A stretch of DNA of 64,000 nt from Bacillus_BD sp963765265 (GCA_963765265.1 CAVXVN010000003.1:62001-126000), one strand, 5' to 3'; counted from the first letter of the stretch, positions 9,474-18,541 are shown. Made by a program: numbers and translations. The notes: generated from the sequence alone by a model not told the origin.

Positions 9474-9530
9474 CTTTATTCAGCAGAAGTCTCCCACTTC
9501 TAAAAGTGGTGTGATGAATGCAAATCGTTA
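9471..9530 (+). repeat. Short interspersed repeat TAACTTTATTCAGC-GAAGTCTCC, copy 1
   Basis: The sequence starting at the ddl stop, TAACTTTATTCAGCAGAAGTCTCC, recurs nearly exactly (one base shorter) on the minus strand at 34297-34320. Here it continues into a small hairpin, CCCACTT-CTAA-AAGTGGT. Such ends look like the remains of an IS200/IS605-type element or another small mobile repeat. No transposase is present at either site. Confidence 0.55.
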
Positions 9531-9541
9531 TGAAATTAAGT

Positions 9542-9593
9542 GGCTGTCCCAAAATAAAGTGTATTAGACACCTAATGGGCCAGCCTTATTTTT
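9542..9593 (+). terminator. Probable rho-independent terminator after ddl
   Basis: GGCTGTCCC (9542-9550) can pair with GGGCCAGCC (9577-9585) with one mismatch, followed by TTATTTTT. The 26-base loop is long, and GGCTGTCCC also resembles insertion-sequence termini, so it may be a terminator built from an old IS end. Confidence 0.5.
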
Positions 9594-9610
9594 GAATGGA
9601 GGGGCCTTGT

Positions 9611-10987
9611 ATGATTAGGCGAACGATAGAGCAGATAGAGAGCATGATCCAAATTGAGAATGACCTGAAAAATTTAAAAGACGTTTCTATTCAAGGTGTT
9701 TCGATTGATTCACGCAAAATTGAACCGGGTAATTTATTTGTACCTTTTAAAGGGGACCATTCGGACGGACACCGTTTTGTAGAAGATGCCATTAAGAATG
9801 GTGCGGCAGCTGTGCTATGGCAGAAGAGTGTACCAAATCCTCCTGTCGATTTGCCGATCATCATAGTGGAGGATACACTTTTTGCCCTACAAGAGTTGGC
9901 AAGAAGCTATCGGAATGAATTAAATGTAAAAGTAGTTGGAATTACTGGCAGTAATGGTAAAACAACCGTTAAGGATATGACAACAAATCTGTTAGCCTTG
10001 CAATATAAAGTGCAAAAGACAGAAGGGAATTATAATAACCATCTTGGATTGCCACTAACAATCCTTTCGCTAGAGGAAGATACGGAAATCGCCATTTTAG
10101 AAATGGGTATGAGTGGTAAAGGAGAAATTGAATTTCTAACCAAGTTGGCACGTCCTCATGCTGTTTTAATTACAAATATCGGTGAGTCACATCTACAGGA
10201 TTTAGGATCGAGAGAAGGTATTGCACAAGCAAAACTAGAAATCATTCAAGGCTTAGAGGAGAATGGTTTGATCGTCTATCTTGGCGATGAAATTCTTTTG
10301 AAGGAACCTTTTTCACATTATAAAGGAAGTGCACAAATTCAGACTTTTGGACGTACTCGTGATAATGATCTATTTCCAATCGATGTAAAGCTAGATCAAA
10401 AAGGGAGTACATTTAGAACCAATGCTTCCGAGATTGAATACTATTTGCCAGTTTTAGGTATACATAATATTTTAAATGCACTTGGGGCAATGCTTGTCGC
10501 ACATTATTTTCAGATTCCGTTTAGTAAAATGGGTGAAGGGTTTTCTAGTTTAAAGTTAACCAAAATGAGAATGGAATTCGTTGAAGGTAAAAGTGGTGAA
10601 AAAATAATAAATGATGCTTATAATGCTAGCCCTACTTCGATGAAAGCCGCCATTGATCTTGTCTCCGAACTGCCTGGATATGAAAGAAAAATGATTGTCC
10701 TTGGAGACATGCTCGAATTAGGTGACCAAGAAGAAGAATTTCATTTCGAGATGGGAAAAGGGATCGATCCACAAAAGATCCATTACATTTTTACATTTGG
10801 TCATTTAGGGGCGCAGATTGCTGAAGGAGCTAAAACGAACTTTCCTGCTGATCGAGTTTTTTCTTTTAATGAGAAAACCCAGCTAATTGAAGAGTTAAAA
10901 AAATATACCAATACAGAAAGTATCATTTTAGTTAAGGCGTCCAGGGGAATGAAGCTTGAAGAAGTTGTGGATGCTTTACAAAAATAA
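9611..10987 (+). CDS. murF: UDP-N-acetylmuramoyl-tripeptide--D-alanyl-D-alanine ligase MurF
   Basis: MurF adds the Ddl product D-Ala-D-Ala to UDP-MurNAc-tripeptide in the cytoplasm. Visible Mur ligase features: N-terminal VSIDSRKIEPGNLFVPFKG, the ATP loop GITGSNGKTTVKDM, NYNNHLGLPLTIL, EMGMSGKGEIEFL, and NDAYNASPTSMKAAI near residue 335 in the C-terminal domain. I choose the ATG at 9611, preceded by GGAGGGG, over the frame start at 9596, which would include the ribosome site. Length is 458 residues, typical. Gene order ddl-murF-cshA matches B. subtilis. Confidence 0.95.
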   Translation: MIRRTIEQIESMIQIENDLKNLKDVSIQGVSIDSRKIEPGNLFVPFKGDHSDGHRFVEDAIKNGAAAVLWQKSVPNPPVDLPIIIVEDTLFALQELARSYRNELNVKVVGITGSNGKTTVKDMTTNLLALQYKVQKTEGNYNNHLGLPLTILSLEEDTEIAILEMGMSGKGEIEFLTKLARPHAVLITNIGESHLQDLGSREGIAQAKLEIIQGLEENGLIVYLGDEILLKEPFSHYKGSAQIQTFGRTRDNDLFPIDVKLDQKGSTFRTNASEIEYYLPVLGIHNILNALGAMLVAHYFQIPFSKMGEGFSSLKLTKMRMEFVEGKSGEKIINDAYNASPTSMKAAIDLVSELPGYERKMIVLGDMLELGDQEEEFHFEMGKGIDPQKIHYIFTFGHLGAQIAEGAKTNFPADRVFSFNEKTQLIEELKKYTNTESIILVKASRGMKLEEVVDALQK

Positions 10988-10992
10988 TAAGA

Positions 10993-11030
10993 AGATCATC
11001 TTGAGCTTTTTTTGAGATGGTCTTTTTTTA
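10993..11030 (+). terminator. Terminator after murF
   Basis: AGATCATCTT pairs with GAGATGGTCT (two wobbles) around an 11-base loop and is followed by TTTTTTT. Confidence 0.75.
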
Positions 11031-11141
11031 AATGGATAGCTCTTAGCTCTTTTAAAATTTTCCATGGGTATCCTAGATACCTGGGTGTAAAATAGGTATA
11101 TAGCGTTTCCTAATATAATGAAAATGGCGGTGTTCTTTGAA

Positions 11142-11834
11142 ATGATTGGTTGCTTATGTATTCATGGTTTTACAGGTGCTCCTGCTGAAATTGAGCCACT
11201 TGCACATTTTCTAAGTAAACAAACAGATTGGAAATTGGTTGTACCAACATTACCTGGACATGGAGAAACACTAGAGCTTAAAGGTGTACAATATGGGCAA
11301 TGGATTTCACATGCTGAAAAAGAATTAGAAAAATTACTTCAGACGTGTGAAAAAGTGTATGTTGTTGGTTTTTCCATGGGAGGCATGATTGCCAGTTATT
11401 TAGCCGTGCATTTTCCAATTGAAAAACTAGTACTATTAAGTGCAGCGGCTTATTATGTGAACCCGAAACAGCTTGCTGTCGATATTGGAATCATGTTTAA
11501 AGATCTTCACAAGGGAAAACTCACTGAGAATGAACTCTTTATACGATACAAACGAAAGCTGAGGGAAACACCTTTTACAGCCACTCTGCAATTTCGAAAA
11601 CTTGTGAATACAATTAGACCCTTGATCCCTCAAATTAGTGTTCCTACCTTTATTGCACAGGGTGAGATTGATGGAATTGTCCCTCCAAGAACAGCACAAT
11701 ATTTATATAATCATATTTGTTCTCCATCAAAGAAACTCTTTTATTTAAAAAACTCCAAACATTTGATTTGTCATTGTGAAGAACGAGAAGATTTATTTGA
11801 AAATATCCTTTCCTTTTTGGAAAAAAGAGGGTAG
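11142..11834 (+). CDS. Alpha/beta hydrolase, carboxylesterase-like
   Basis: A 230-residue hydrolase with the oxyanion-hole motif CIHGFTGAPAE near the N-terminus, PTLPGHGET, the nucleophile elbow GFSMGG (Ser), and a late acid/histidine pair in GEIDGIVPP and NSKHLI. It resembles small Bacillus carboxylesterases of the Est30/YvaK kind; the substrate is unknown. The open frame reaches 11118, but a TATAAT at 11114-11119 would place the transcript start inside that stretch, so I prefer the ATG at 11142 (MIGCLCIHGFTG). It stands alone between terminators. Confidence 0.8.
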   Translation: MIGCLCIHGFTGAPAEIEPLAHFLSKQTDWKLVVPTLPGHGETLELKGVQYGQWISHAEKELEKLLQTCEKVYVVGFSMGGMIASYLAVHFPIEKLVLLSAAAYYVNPKQLAVDIGIMFKDLHKGKLTENELFIRYKRKLRETPFTATLQFRKLVNTIRPLIPQISVPTFIAQGEIDGIVPPRTAQYLYNHICSPSKKLFYLKNSKHLICHCEEREDLFENILSFLEKRG

Positions 11835-11957
11835 GGACGTTTTGATTTGAGCTTAGGTTATATTAAATTCATAACTAAGGGGCCTGCATTGCAAATAAAA
11901 GTAATAAATGGTAAAATTATTTCCAAAGTGCCAATGAGGGAATTTCTTTTCGAACCC

Positions 11958-11988
11958 AGACATACTCCAATTGGAGGAATGTCTTTTT
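11958..11988 (+). terminator. Terminator after alpha/beta hydrolase gene
   Basis: A stem of about 11 base pairs closes a four-base AATT loop and is followed by TCTTTTTC. It lies 120 bases after the hydrolase stop. Confidence 0.75.
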
Positions 11989-12091
11989 CACTTTTTAAGT
12001 GTATTGCTGCGGTATAAAATTATTTTTCGCAGGGATTTTATAGTGGATAGGAAAGCAAACTTATTTAAAATTAGATGATATTCGAACTTTA

Positions 12092-12156
12092 GGCGCCGTT
12101 GGCTCGAGTATAAGCCGATAGCGGTTGCCTTCCGCTTTTCTTATAGGCTCGGGAGA
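12092..12156 (+). repeat. Degenerate intergenic repeat, copy 1
   Basis: GC-richer than its surroundings. It shares GCGCC near its start, a CGAG in the middle and CTTTTCTTATAG at the end with a second copy at 13784-13850. Each copy lies directly upstream of a gene start (cshA, ydbS). Elements of this type are widespread in Bacillus genomes (recollection). Confidence 0.5.
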
Positions 12157-12214
12157 AACCAATTAGCCACTTTATATAGACTATATTTTTGTTATAAAAA
12201 GGAGATTGAAAAAA

Positions 12215-13681
12215 TTGACAAAGTTTGAAGAACTGGGTATTAGTCCGGAAACGTTGAGATCATTAAAGAGAATGGGATTTGAAGAAGCAACCCCTATTCA
12301 ATCTGAAACGATTCCAATGGGTCTGGCAAAGAAGGATTTAATTGGGCAAGCACAAACGGGTACCGGAAAAACAACCGCTTTCGGAGTTCCAATGATTGAC
12401 CAAATTGACTACAAAAAGGACATGATTCAAGGGATTATCATTGCTCCAACAAGAGAGTTGGCTATTCAAGTATCAGAGGAACTCTACAAAATCGGGTACG
12501 GAAAAAGAGCGAGAGTGCTAGCAATCTTTGGAGGACAGGATATTAACCGACAAATACGTGCTTTAAAACGACCTCCTCATATTATTGTTGGAACACCTGG
12601 TCGTTTACTTGACCATATTAACCGTAAAACGATGCATCTGGATCATGTTCAAACCGTTGTTTTGGACGAAGCAGACGAGATGTTGAATATGGGATTCATT
12701 GAAGATATTGAAGCAATTCTTGCGCAGATTCCTAATGAACGACAAACATTACTATTCTCTGCAACCATGCCTAAACCAATTCAACGTATTGCGGAACGCT
12801 TTATGAAGGAACCTGAAGTTATCCGTGTAAAAACAAAAGAAGTAACCGTTTCTTCTATCGAACAATTCTACATTGAAGTACAAGAAAAAAGTAAATTTGA
12901 TGTATTAACAAGATTATTAGATATTCAGGCACCAGAATTATCAATCATCTTTGGACGTACAAAAAGACGAGTGGATGAACTTTCAGAAGCATTAAACCTT
13001 CGTGGCTATAATGCAGAAGGAATTCATGGAGATTTAAGCCAAGCAAAACGGATGTCTGTTTTGCGGAAGTTTAAAGAAGGTGCGATTGATGTCCTAGTGG
13101 CGACAGATGTTGCTGCTCGTGGTTTAGATATTTCTGGAGTCACACATGTTTATAATTTTGATATTCCGCAAGATCCTGAAAGCTATGTGCATCGTATTGG
13201 ACGGACAGGGCGTGCTGGAAAAACGGGTGTCGCGATGACTTTAATTACACCTCGTGAAAAATCTTACTTGCATGTTGTAGAAAGAACGACAAAGAAAAAG
13301 ATGGAGCGCATGGAACCACCAACGTTAGATGAAGCATTGGAGGGACAACAAAAAGCGGCGATCGAAAAGATTGTACAAACGATCGAATCTAATAATCTTC
13401 AATTTTATAAACAAGCTGCTGATGAACTTTTAGAAAATCGGGATGCATCAACAGTTGTTGCAGCTGTCTTGAAAATATTAACAAAAGAACCAGATACAAC
13501 ACCTGTAAAATTAACAGAAGAAAAATCAATGCCGCCAAAAAGGGATCGTAAACCAGATGATCGAAAACGTAGCTATGATAATCGAAAAAAACCATCAATG
13601 AAACCTCGTCAAGGTCAGGGGAATTCAAATAGACGCTCAAAAGATTCTCAATATAAATCAAAATCGAACAGCTATAAATAA
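12215..13681 (+). CDS. cshA: DEAD-box ATP-dependent RNA helicase CshA
   Basis: CshA unwinds RNA and takes part in RNA turnover and cold adaptation. All helicase motifs are visible: Q motif FEEATPIQSETIP, AQTGTGKT, PTRELAIQ, GTPGRLLDH, DEAD, SAT, IIFGRTKRRVDELSE, TDVAARGLDISGV and HRIGRTGRAGKTG. The C-terminal tail of about 110 residues is rich in Lys, Arg, Ser and Asn, typical of CshA-type RNA-binding tails. The start should be the TTG at 12215 (MTKFEELGI), 10 bases after GGAG. The earlier TTG at 12206 touches the ribosome site. A TTG start for a helicase may limit its expression. Confidence 0.94.
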   Translation: MTKFEELGISPETLRSLKRMGFEEATPIQSETIPMGLAKKDLIGQAQTGTGKTTAFGVPMIDQIDYKKDMIQGIIIAPTRELAIQVSEELYKIGYGKRARVLAIFGGQDINRQIRALKRPPHIIVGTPGRLLDHINRKTMHLDHVQTVVLDEADEMLNMGFIEDIEAILAQIPNERQTLLFSATMPKPIQRIAERFMKEPEVIRVKTKEVTVSSIEQFYIEVQEKSKFDVLTRLLDIQAPELSIIFGRTKRRVDELSEALNLRGYNAEGIHGDLSQAKRMSVLRKFKEGAIDVLVATDVAARGLDISGVTHVYNFDIPQDPESYVHRIGRTGRAGKTGVAMTLITPREKSYLHVVERTTKKKMERMEPPTLDEALEGQQKAAIEKIVQTIESNNLQFYKQAADELLENRDASTVVAAVLKILTKEPDTTPVKLTEEKSMPPKRDRKPDDRKRSYDNRKKPSMKPRQGQGNSNRRSKDSQYKSKSNSYK

Positions 13682-13690
13682 AAACAATTA

Positions 13691-13727
13691 GGGTATATCA
13701 TTTTTTACGTGGTATACCCTTTTTTTA
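13691..13727 (+). terminator. Terminator after cshA
   Basis: GGGTATA pairs with TATACCC across a 15-base loop, followed by eight T residues. Confidence 0.8.
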
Positions 13728-13783
13728 CAGATGAAAAAGTATCTATAAATTCTGACACGCATAAGGATAACTACGTTTCTGTT

Positions 13784-13850
13784 TGCGCCTAACGGTTCGC
13801 TAGTCAACGAGTTTTCTTTATCGGGGGTGTGCTTGCACTTTTCTTATAGG
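13784..13850 (+). repeat. Degenerate intergenic repeat, copy 2
   Basis: It shares GCGCC, CGAG and the terminal CTTTTCTTATAG with the copy before cshA. Its end abuts the AGGGGGGAA ribosome site of ydbS, so it forms part of the ydbS leader. Confidence 0.5.
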
Positions 13851-13863
13851 GGGGAATAAATAA

Positions 13864-14343
13864 ATGGTAATGGAACCGCGAAAAAGAATTTCAGAGCGGG
13901 CATTAAAGGTATGGAGGATTTATGGGATATTTTATTCAGCTCTCTTTTTATGTCTAGCAGGGGGGATCATTGCATTGGCTATTGCTTTTAACTGGCCTAG
14001 CTGGATTAGTATTATTTCCGTCCTTTTATTTGTATTATTCCTATATATATTTGTCGTAAGGTTTCCGATGATGCGCTGGAAACGCTGGCGTTATGAAATT
14101 CGTGAGCAAGAGATTGAACTTCAGCATGGGGTATTCGTGATTAAACGTACACTCGTTCCAATGGTTCGTGTACAGCATGTTGATACAAAACAAGGACCCA
14201 TTTTGAGAAAGTATCATTTATCTTCCGTTACGGTCTCAACTGCAGCAACCGTTCATGAAATACCGGCATTAGAAATGGAGGAAGCAGAGGAAATTCGCAT
14301 TTCTATTTCAAAATTGGTAAAGGTGGCGGATGATGATGTCTGA
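13864..14343 (+). CDS. ydbS: PH domain-containing membrane protein YdbS
   Basis: A 159-residue protein with two N-terminal membrane helices (about residues 15-60) followed by a bacterial PH domain (bPH2, DUF304): RYEIREQEIELQHGVFVIKRTLVPMVRVQHVDTKQGPILRKY. In B. subtilis the ydbS-ydbT pair follows cshA in the same order. The pair has been linked to resistance against some lantibiotics in Bacilli, but the mechanism is not clear. It overlaps ydbT by 14 bases, so the two are co-translated. Confidence 0.88.
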   Translation: MVMEPRKRISERALKVWRIYGIFYSALFLCLAGGIIALAIAFNWPSWISIISVLLFVLFLYIFVVRFPMMRWKRWRYEIREQEIELQHGVFVIKRTLVPMVRVQHVDTKQGPILRKYHLSSVTVSTAATVHEIPALEMEEAEEIRISISKLVKVADDDV

Positions 14344-15787
14344 ACCAAAGCGGCTTCATCCCATTGCAGCAGTCATCCACTTTATAAAACATTTGAAGGA
14401 TTTATTTTTTCCATTTATGGTTATTCTCTTATTTGGCGGTAACGGATTAAGTTTAAGCTTTTGGGAAATGTTGTTTACGGCGACTTTCATTATTTTATCT
14501 CTTGTCATTGGTGTTTTTTCGTGGCTGCGCTTTTCTTACCGGGTCGAGGATGGAGAACTTAGAATCGAATCAGGTGTATTTGTCAGAAAGAAACGTTATA
14601 TTCCATTTGAGCGAATCCAGAGTCTTGATTTTTCGGAAGGGATTTTTCAACGGCCCTTTGGTCTTGTGAAAGTAAGAGTGGAAACAGCTGGATCCAGTGG
14701 TTCACAGGATGCAGAAGCTGTTTTGACAGCCATATCAAAAGCAGAAGCAACAGCGATTCAGGAAATTTTAACATCTGTAAAAAATACAGGTCGAGTCGAA
14801 ACAGAAGCAATTGTAGAGAAACCAGAATGGGTTTATAAAATCACGATTCCCCAACTCTTTTTATTAGCTTCGACTTCTGGTGGAGTGGGAGTGGTGATAT
14901 CAGCGATCATTGCTTTTGCATTTCAATTTGATGAATTGATCCCATATGAAAAAGTATTTAGTGAGTTAAAAGGATTTATTTCAAATGGTCTTGTGTTTGT
15001 GAGCACTATGGTATTCTTGATTCTTTTGATTGCATGGTTCATTTCTGTAATTGGAACCATGATAAAGTATGCTGACTTTACGATAAAAAAAGTAGAGGGT
15101 GATCTCATTATATCAAGAGGATTATTGGAAAAACGTCAACTGACGATCCCGCTAAATCGAGTTCAAGGAATTCTTATCTGTGAAAATTTAATCAGACAGC
15201 CATTCGGTTTGGGGTCTGTTTACTTAGAAAGTGCAGGGGGAACGGCAAACGAAGATCATTCAAAGGCACTGATCCTGCCCATTATGAAAAGAGGTGAGAT
15301 GGCGAGCTTGCTCACTCAACTTTTTCCCGATTATCATTTTAACCCTACAATGGTACCATCTCCAAAAAGAGCTTTGAAAAGGTATATGTTTCGCCATTTG
15401 GTGCCTTCTTTCGTGATTGTAATCTTATCATTCATCCTTTTTCGGTCATGGGCATATTTAACTTTGTTACTTATTCCTTTTTCAGTGATTTGGGCATTCC
15501 AAACGCATAAAGATACGGGTTGGAATTTACATGATCTACAACTAACTCTTACATACAGAGGAATTGTTAAGAATACTATTTTTATGAAAAAGAATAGAAT
15601 ACAAACCATTAGTATACGGAAGAGTTTTTTTCAACAAAGACAAGCGCTTTCTACAGTTGAAGCCACTGTAAAATCTGGATTAGGTGGCTCAGGAGGTACC
15701 GTTTCAGACATAGAAGAAATAGATAGTATCAAAATCTATAACTGGTACAAACACGGTGGCACCCCAAAAACACAAATGTACTTATAA
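14330..15787 (+). CDS. ydbT: PH domain-containing membrane protein YdbT
   Basis: A 485-residue membrane protein with repeated bPH2 domains: EDGELRIESGVFVRKKRYIPFERIQSLDF near residue 65, a second unit EGDLIISRGLLEKRQLTIPLNRVQGI near residue 258, and a third, degenerate unit LHDLQLTLTYRGIVKN near residue 400. Pairs of hydrophobic helices separate the domains. It forms an operon with ydbS, and its 3' end reaches a strong bidirectional terminator shared with the convergent ydcA. Function unknown; probably an envelope-stress membrane complex with YdbS. Confidence 0.87.
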   Translation: MMMSEPKRLHPIAAVIHFIKHLKDLFFPFMVILLFGGNGLSLSFWEMLFTATFIILSLVIGVFSWLRFSYRVEDGELRIESGVFVRKKRYIPFERIQSLDFSEGIFQRPFGLVKVRVETAGSSGSQDAEAVLTAISKAEATAIQEILTSVKNTGRVETEAIVEKPEWVYKITIPQLFLLASTSGGVGVVISAIIAFAFQFDELIPYEKVFSELKGFISNGLVFVSTMVFLILLIAWFISVIGTMIKYADFTIKKVEGDLIISRGLLEKRQLTIPLNRVQGILICENLIRQPFGLGSVYLESAGGTANEDHSKALILPIMKRGEMASLLTQLFPDYHFNPTMVPSPKRALKRYMFRHLVPSFVIVILSFILFRSWAYLTLLLIPFSVIWAFQTHKDTGWNLHDLQLTLTYRGIVKNTIFMKKNRIQTISIRKSFFQQRQALSTVEATVKSGLGGSGGTVSDIEEIDSIKIYNWYKHGGTPKTQMYL

Positions 15788-15792
15788 AAAGG

Positions 15793-15843
15793 AAAAAAAC
15801 CATTGTCTGATTCCGAAGATGGGAATCAGACAATGGTTTTTTT
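15793..15843. terminator. Bidirectional terminator between ydbT and ydcA
   Basis: A near-perfect 22-base-pair stem runs from AAAAAAACCATTG to CAATGGTTTTTTT with a seven-base loop, giving a T run on either strand. The ydcA stop codon lies inside the stem. Confidence 0.9.
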
Positions 15844-16425
15844 GTTTCGAAATGCGATGTAGCCAATTAGGTATCCGGAGACAAATCCAAATAGATGTCC
15901 AATAATGTTAATATTTGGCTGAAGGAAGGTCATAATGATGCTGATGATGGTGATCGTTATGAGTAATTGAGAGTTTTCCTTTGAAAAGACATTTTTACGA
16001 AAGGCAATCATGCTAATATAAAAACCAAACAAACCGAAGATCGCACCACTGGCTCCAACGTGTGTATAGGTTAGAGGTTCTAGGAATAATGTCGCCACAT
16101 TGGCTGAAATCCCTGTTACTAAATAAACCAAAATAAAGCGAAAAGATCCAATCATTCTCTCTAAAGCAGGTCCAAAAAGGATGAGAGAAAAACTATTAAA
16201 GAGGACATGAGAAAACCCACTATGCATGAAAATGGGGGTGACCAATCTCCAAAGATCTCCTTCTATAATGGATAGATTCACTCCTGACAATTGTTCAAAT
16301 AGCCATAGTCTTGGAAATATAGGTAAGGTCGTTAATAGGTATAGTATAATGTGAATGCCTACAATGATGGAAATGACAGGATAATACTGGATAAATTGTT
16401 TGAAGCTTTCATTTCTAGTAAACAT
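15826..16425 (-). CDS. ydcA: Rhomboid family intramembrane serine protease YdcA
   Basis: A 199-residue protein with six predicted membrane segments. The rhomboid features are visible: RLVTPIFMHSGFSHVLFNSFSLILFGPALE (HSGFxHxxxN), the catalytic serine in GASGAIFGLFGFY, and the catalytic histidine in NIIGHLFGFVSGYLIG. It should cleave membrane-spanning substrates; none is known here. It is convergent with ydbT, as in B. subtilis, and has GGAGGGG before its start. Confidence 0.92.
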   Translation of the reverse strand: MFTRNESFKQFIQYYPVISIIVGIHIILYLLTTLPIFPRLWLFEQLSGVNLSIIEGDLWRLVTPIFMHSGFSHVLFNSFSLILFGPALERMIGSFRFILVYLVTGISANVATLFLEPLTYTHVGASGAIFGLFGFYISMIAFRKNVFSKENSQLLITITIISIIMTFLQPNINIIGHLFGFVSGYLIGYIAFRNKKTIV

Positions 16426-16554
16426 TAAACCCCTCCCATGGTCCGCTTAAATCCATGATAACATAGCGGTATGTAAAGATAATAAAATAAAGATTGCAAA
16501 ATAGATCAAACGAATAAAATAGACAACCTATAATTTTTAAAAGGAAGATGACAG

Positions 16555-16908
16555 ATGATTTCTGGTATTGGGCTCGATATAGTTGAATTAAAACGGATTA
16601 AAAAGATTTCTGAGCGTCAATCGAAGTTTGTGGACCGTATTCTGACTCAGAAGGAAAAAGAAACTTATGAAAAACTCACATCCAACAGGAAGGTTGAATT
16701 TTTAGCAGGAAGGTTTGCTGCTAAAGAGGCTTTTTCTAAAGCATATGGAACGGGGATCGGGAATAGTCTTTCTTTCCTTGATATTCAAGTTGAAAATGAT
16801 GAAAAAGGAAAGCCGTTTATTCGTAACCCGCAAGAAAATGGGGTGTATCTCTCGATCACTCATAGTGCGGAATATGCGGTGGCTCAGGTTATCATTGAAA
16901 AGATATGA
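16555..16908 (+). CDS. acpS: Holo-[acyl-carrier-protein] synthase AcpS
   Basis: AcpS transfers 4'-phosphopantetheine from CoA to acyl carrier protein. It has the metal-binding IGLDIVELKRI at the N-terminus and the second signature FLAGRFAAKEAFSKAYGTGIG, then YLSITHSAEYAVAQVI at the end. 117 residues, standard length, with AAGGAAG upstream of the ATG. It sits in the B. subtilis order ydcA-acpS-ydcC. Confidence 0.96.
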   Translation: MISGIGLDIVELKRIKKISERQSKFVDRILTQKEKETYEKLTSNRKVEFLAGRFAAKEAFSKAYGTGIGNSLSFLDIQVENDEKGKPFIRNPQENGVYLSITHSAEYAVAQVIIEKI

Positions 16909-17007
16909 AGTAGATTTAGTAATCGTACAATAAATAATAATGAACCCCCCATCTAAGACTTCGTCATATTACAGAAGTTTGTCTCATATATTCATAGTGC
17001 AAAAGGA

Positions 17008-17052
17008 GAGACAAGACTTGGTAGCTTAAATACTGTTCCCTTGTCTATTTTT
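17008..17052 (+). terminator. Probable terminator upstream of ydcC
   Basis: AGACAAG pairs with CTTGTCT across a 24-base loop and is followed by ATTTTTT. A second small hairpin (AGCGCC-CTCAA-GGCGCT, 17053-17069) follows. Confidence 0.55.
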
Positions 17053-17123
17053 TAGCGCCCTCAAGGCGCTTACGTATTTGGATTTCTCTATCACGTTGAA
17101 ATGAGACAAAAGGGGTTGAAGGG

Positions 17124-18134
17124 ATGAAGAAAAAAATATTCATGCTGGCGTTAGGGCTCATGGTTGTTCTTGTTCTATCAGCTTGTGGAGAAAAATCACA
17201 GGATGATGTTGTAAAAACGCTCAACGGGAAGTTGGAGAATTTAGAGGGCTACAAGGCTAAGGCAAAAATGACATTGCAAATGGGGGCTGATCCACATACG
17301 TATGATGTAGAGATATGGCATAAAAAGCCTGATTTTTATCGGGTGGATTTAAAAAATGCCCAAAAAGATCAGAACCAAATGATTCTTCGTAATGAAGAGG
17401 GAGTTTTTGTGTTGACGCCAGCACTCAATAAAAGTTTTAAATTCCAGAGCGATTGGCCACAAAATAGTAGTCAAGCGTATTTATATGAATCACTTGTAAA
17501 AGATATTGATGAGGATAAAGAAGCAAAGTTTACAGCTACAACAGATCATTATGTGTTTGAAACAAAAACACGATATCAAAACCATAAAATGCTCCCCTTT
17601 CAGGAGATTACTCTGAATAAAAAGGATCTATCACCAGTCAGTGTAAAAGTAATGGATTCTGATCGAAATCCACTTGTCACGGTTGAATTTTCTGATGTGT
17701 CTTTTAACGCTACTTTTGATAAAAATGATTTTAATGTACAAAAAAATATGACGGGTGCACAATTAGATAAAACCGTAATGGCTGAACCTGAAAACAGAGA
17801 ATTCTCAGTTAAATACCCAGAGGAAATTCCAGGAGTTCGATTAATGGGTGAAAAAGAAGTGAAAATTGATGATGGAAAACGGGTTGTATTAACATATGAC
17901 GGAGAAAAATCTTTTACATTAGTTCAAGAAAAAACGACTGTTATGCCTGCTACATCTGGGCCAACTAACATGGTAGGGGAAATAGTGGATTTAGGTTTCA
18001 CAATTGGAGCTATTACAGATAATAGTCTAACATGGACAAATGACGGTGTTGATTATATGATTGCGTCTAACGATTTGACGGCAGAGGAAATGGTGGACAT
18101 TGCTCGTACTGTGCAGGGGAATGCAGTAAAATAA
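17124..18134 (+). CDS. ydcC: Outer-membrane-lipoprotein-sorting-like lipoprotein YdcC
   Basis: A 336-residue lipoprotein with a signal peptide and lipobox LVLSACGEK (lipid Cys at about residue 21), then a LolA/LolB-like beta fold domain (VEIWHKKPDFYRVDLKN) and a DUF4367-type C-terminus. The B. subtilis homologue is a sporulation-associated lipoprotein of unknown role at the same place after acpS. In B. subtilis alr comes next; here a non-coding stretch follows instead. Confidence 0.85.
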   Translation: MKKKIFMLALGLMVVLVLSACGEKSQDDVVKTLNGKLENLEGYKAKAKMTLQMGADPHTYDVEIWHKKPDFYRVDLKNAQKDQNQMILRNEEGVFVLTPALNKSFKFQSDWPQNSSQAYLYESLVKDIDEDKEAKFTATTDHYVFETKTRYQNHKMLPFQEITLNKKDLSPVSVKVMDSDRNPLVTVEFSDVSFNATFDKNDFNVQKNMTGAQLDKTVMAEPENREFSVKYPEEIPGVRLMGEKEVKIDDGKRVVLTYDGEKSFTLVQEKTTVMPATSGPTNMVGEIVDLGFTIGAITDNSLTWTNDGVDYMIASNDLTAEEMVDIARTVQGNAVK

Positions 18135-18190
18135 AGAAGACTTCCATCAGAGGGGGCTTACTGCCAGTTAAGATGGGGTAAAAATAAAAA

Positions 18191-18220
18191 AACAGGCTCA
18201 AAATGAGGAGCCTGTTTTCA
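18191..18220 (+). terminator. Terminator after ydcC
   Basis: AACAGGCTC and GAGCCTGTT form a 9-base-pair stem with an 8-base loop, followed by TT. It lies 56 bases after ydcC. Confidence 0.75.
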
Positions 18221-18541
18221 ATTTGTCATTTTATTCTTAAAAAAGAGTTCCAAAAGGTGTAACATGATCGATTGTGGTAAAAGCTAAGGCCTGTGAACAG
18301 GGGATATACATGTAGTGAGAAGTAGCTTTCCAGCAGAAGTTACTTAGTTAGGTTCGTTAAAGGGTTAGGTTCTCAAGATAATCTTTATATAAAATTAGGT
18401 TGTGTGCCTGGATTTTGTTGACCAACAACCTGCTTTAACCTGCCTCAGATAAAAAATCTCAACATATTTTGGGTAAACTGGCGTATGTATGCATAAAAGA
18501 CTATTTTTTTGGACGATAATATGGAGAATTGTTGAATAGTC

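Larger units (their letters stand above)
11835..12214 (+). other. Intergenic region between hydrolase and cshA
   Basis: The stretch holds a terminator (AGACAT..CTCC-AATT-GGAG..ATGTCT, 11958-11988, with a T run), a degenerate intergenic repeat at about 12092-12156 and the ribosome site of cshA. I see no coding frame. Confidence 0.6.
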
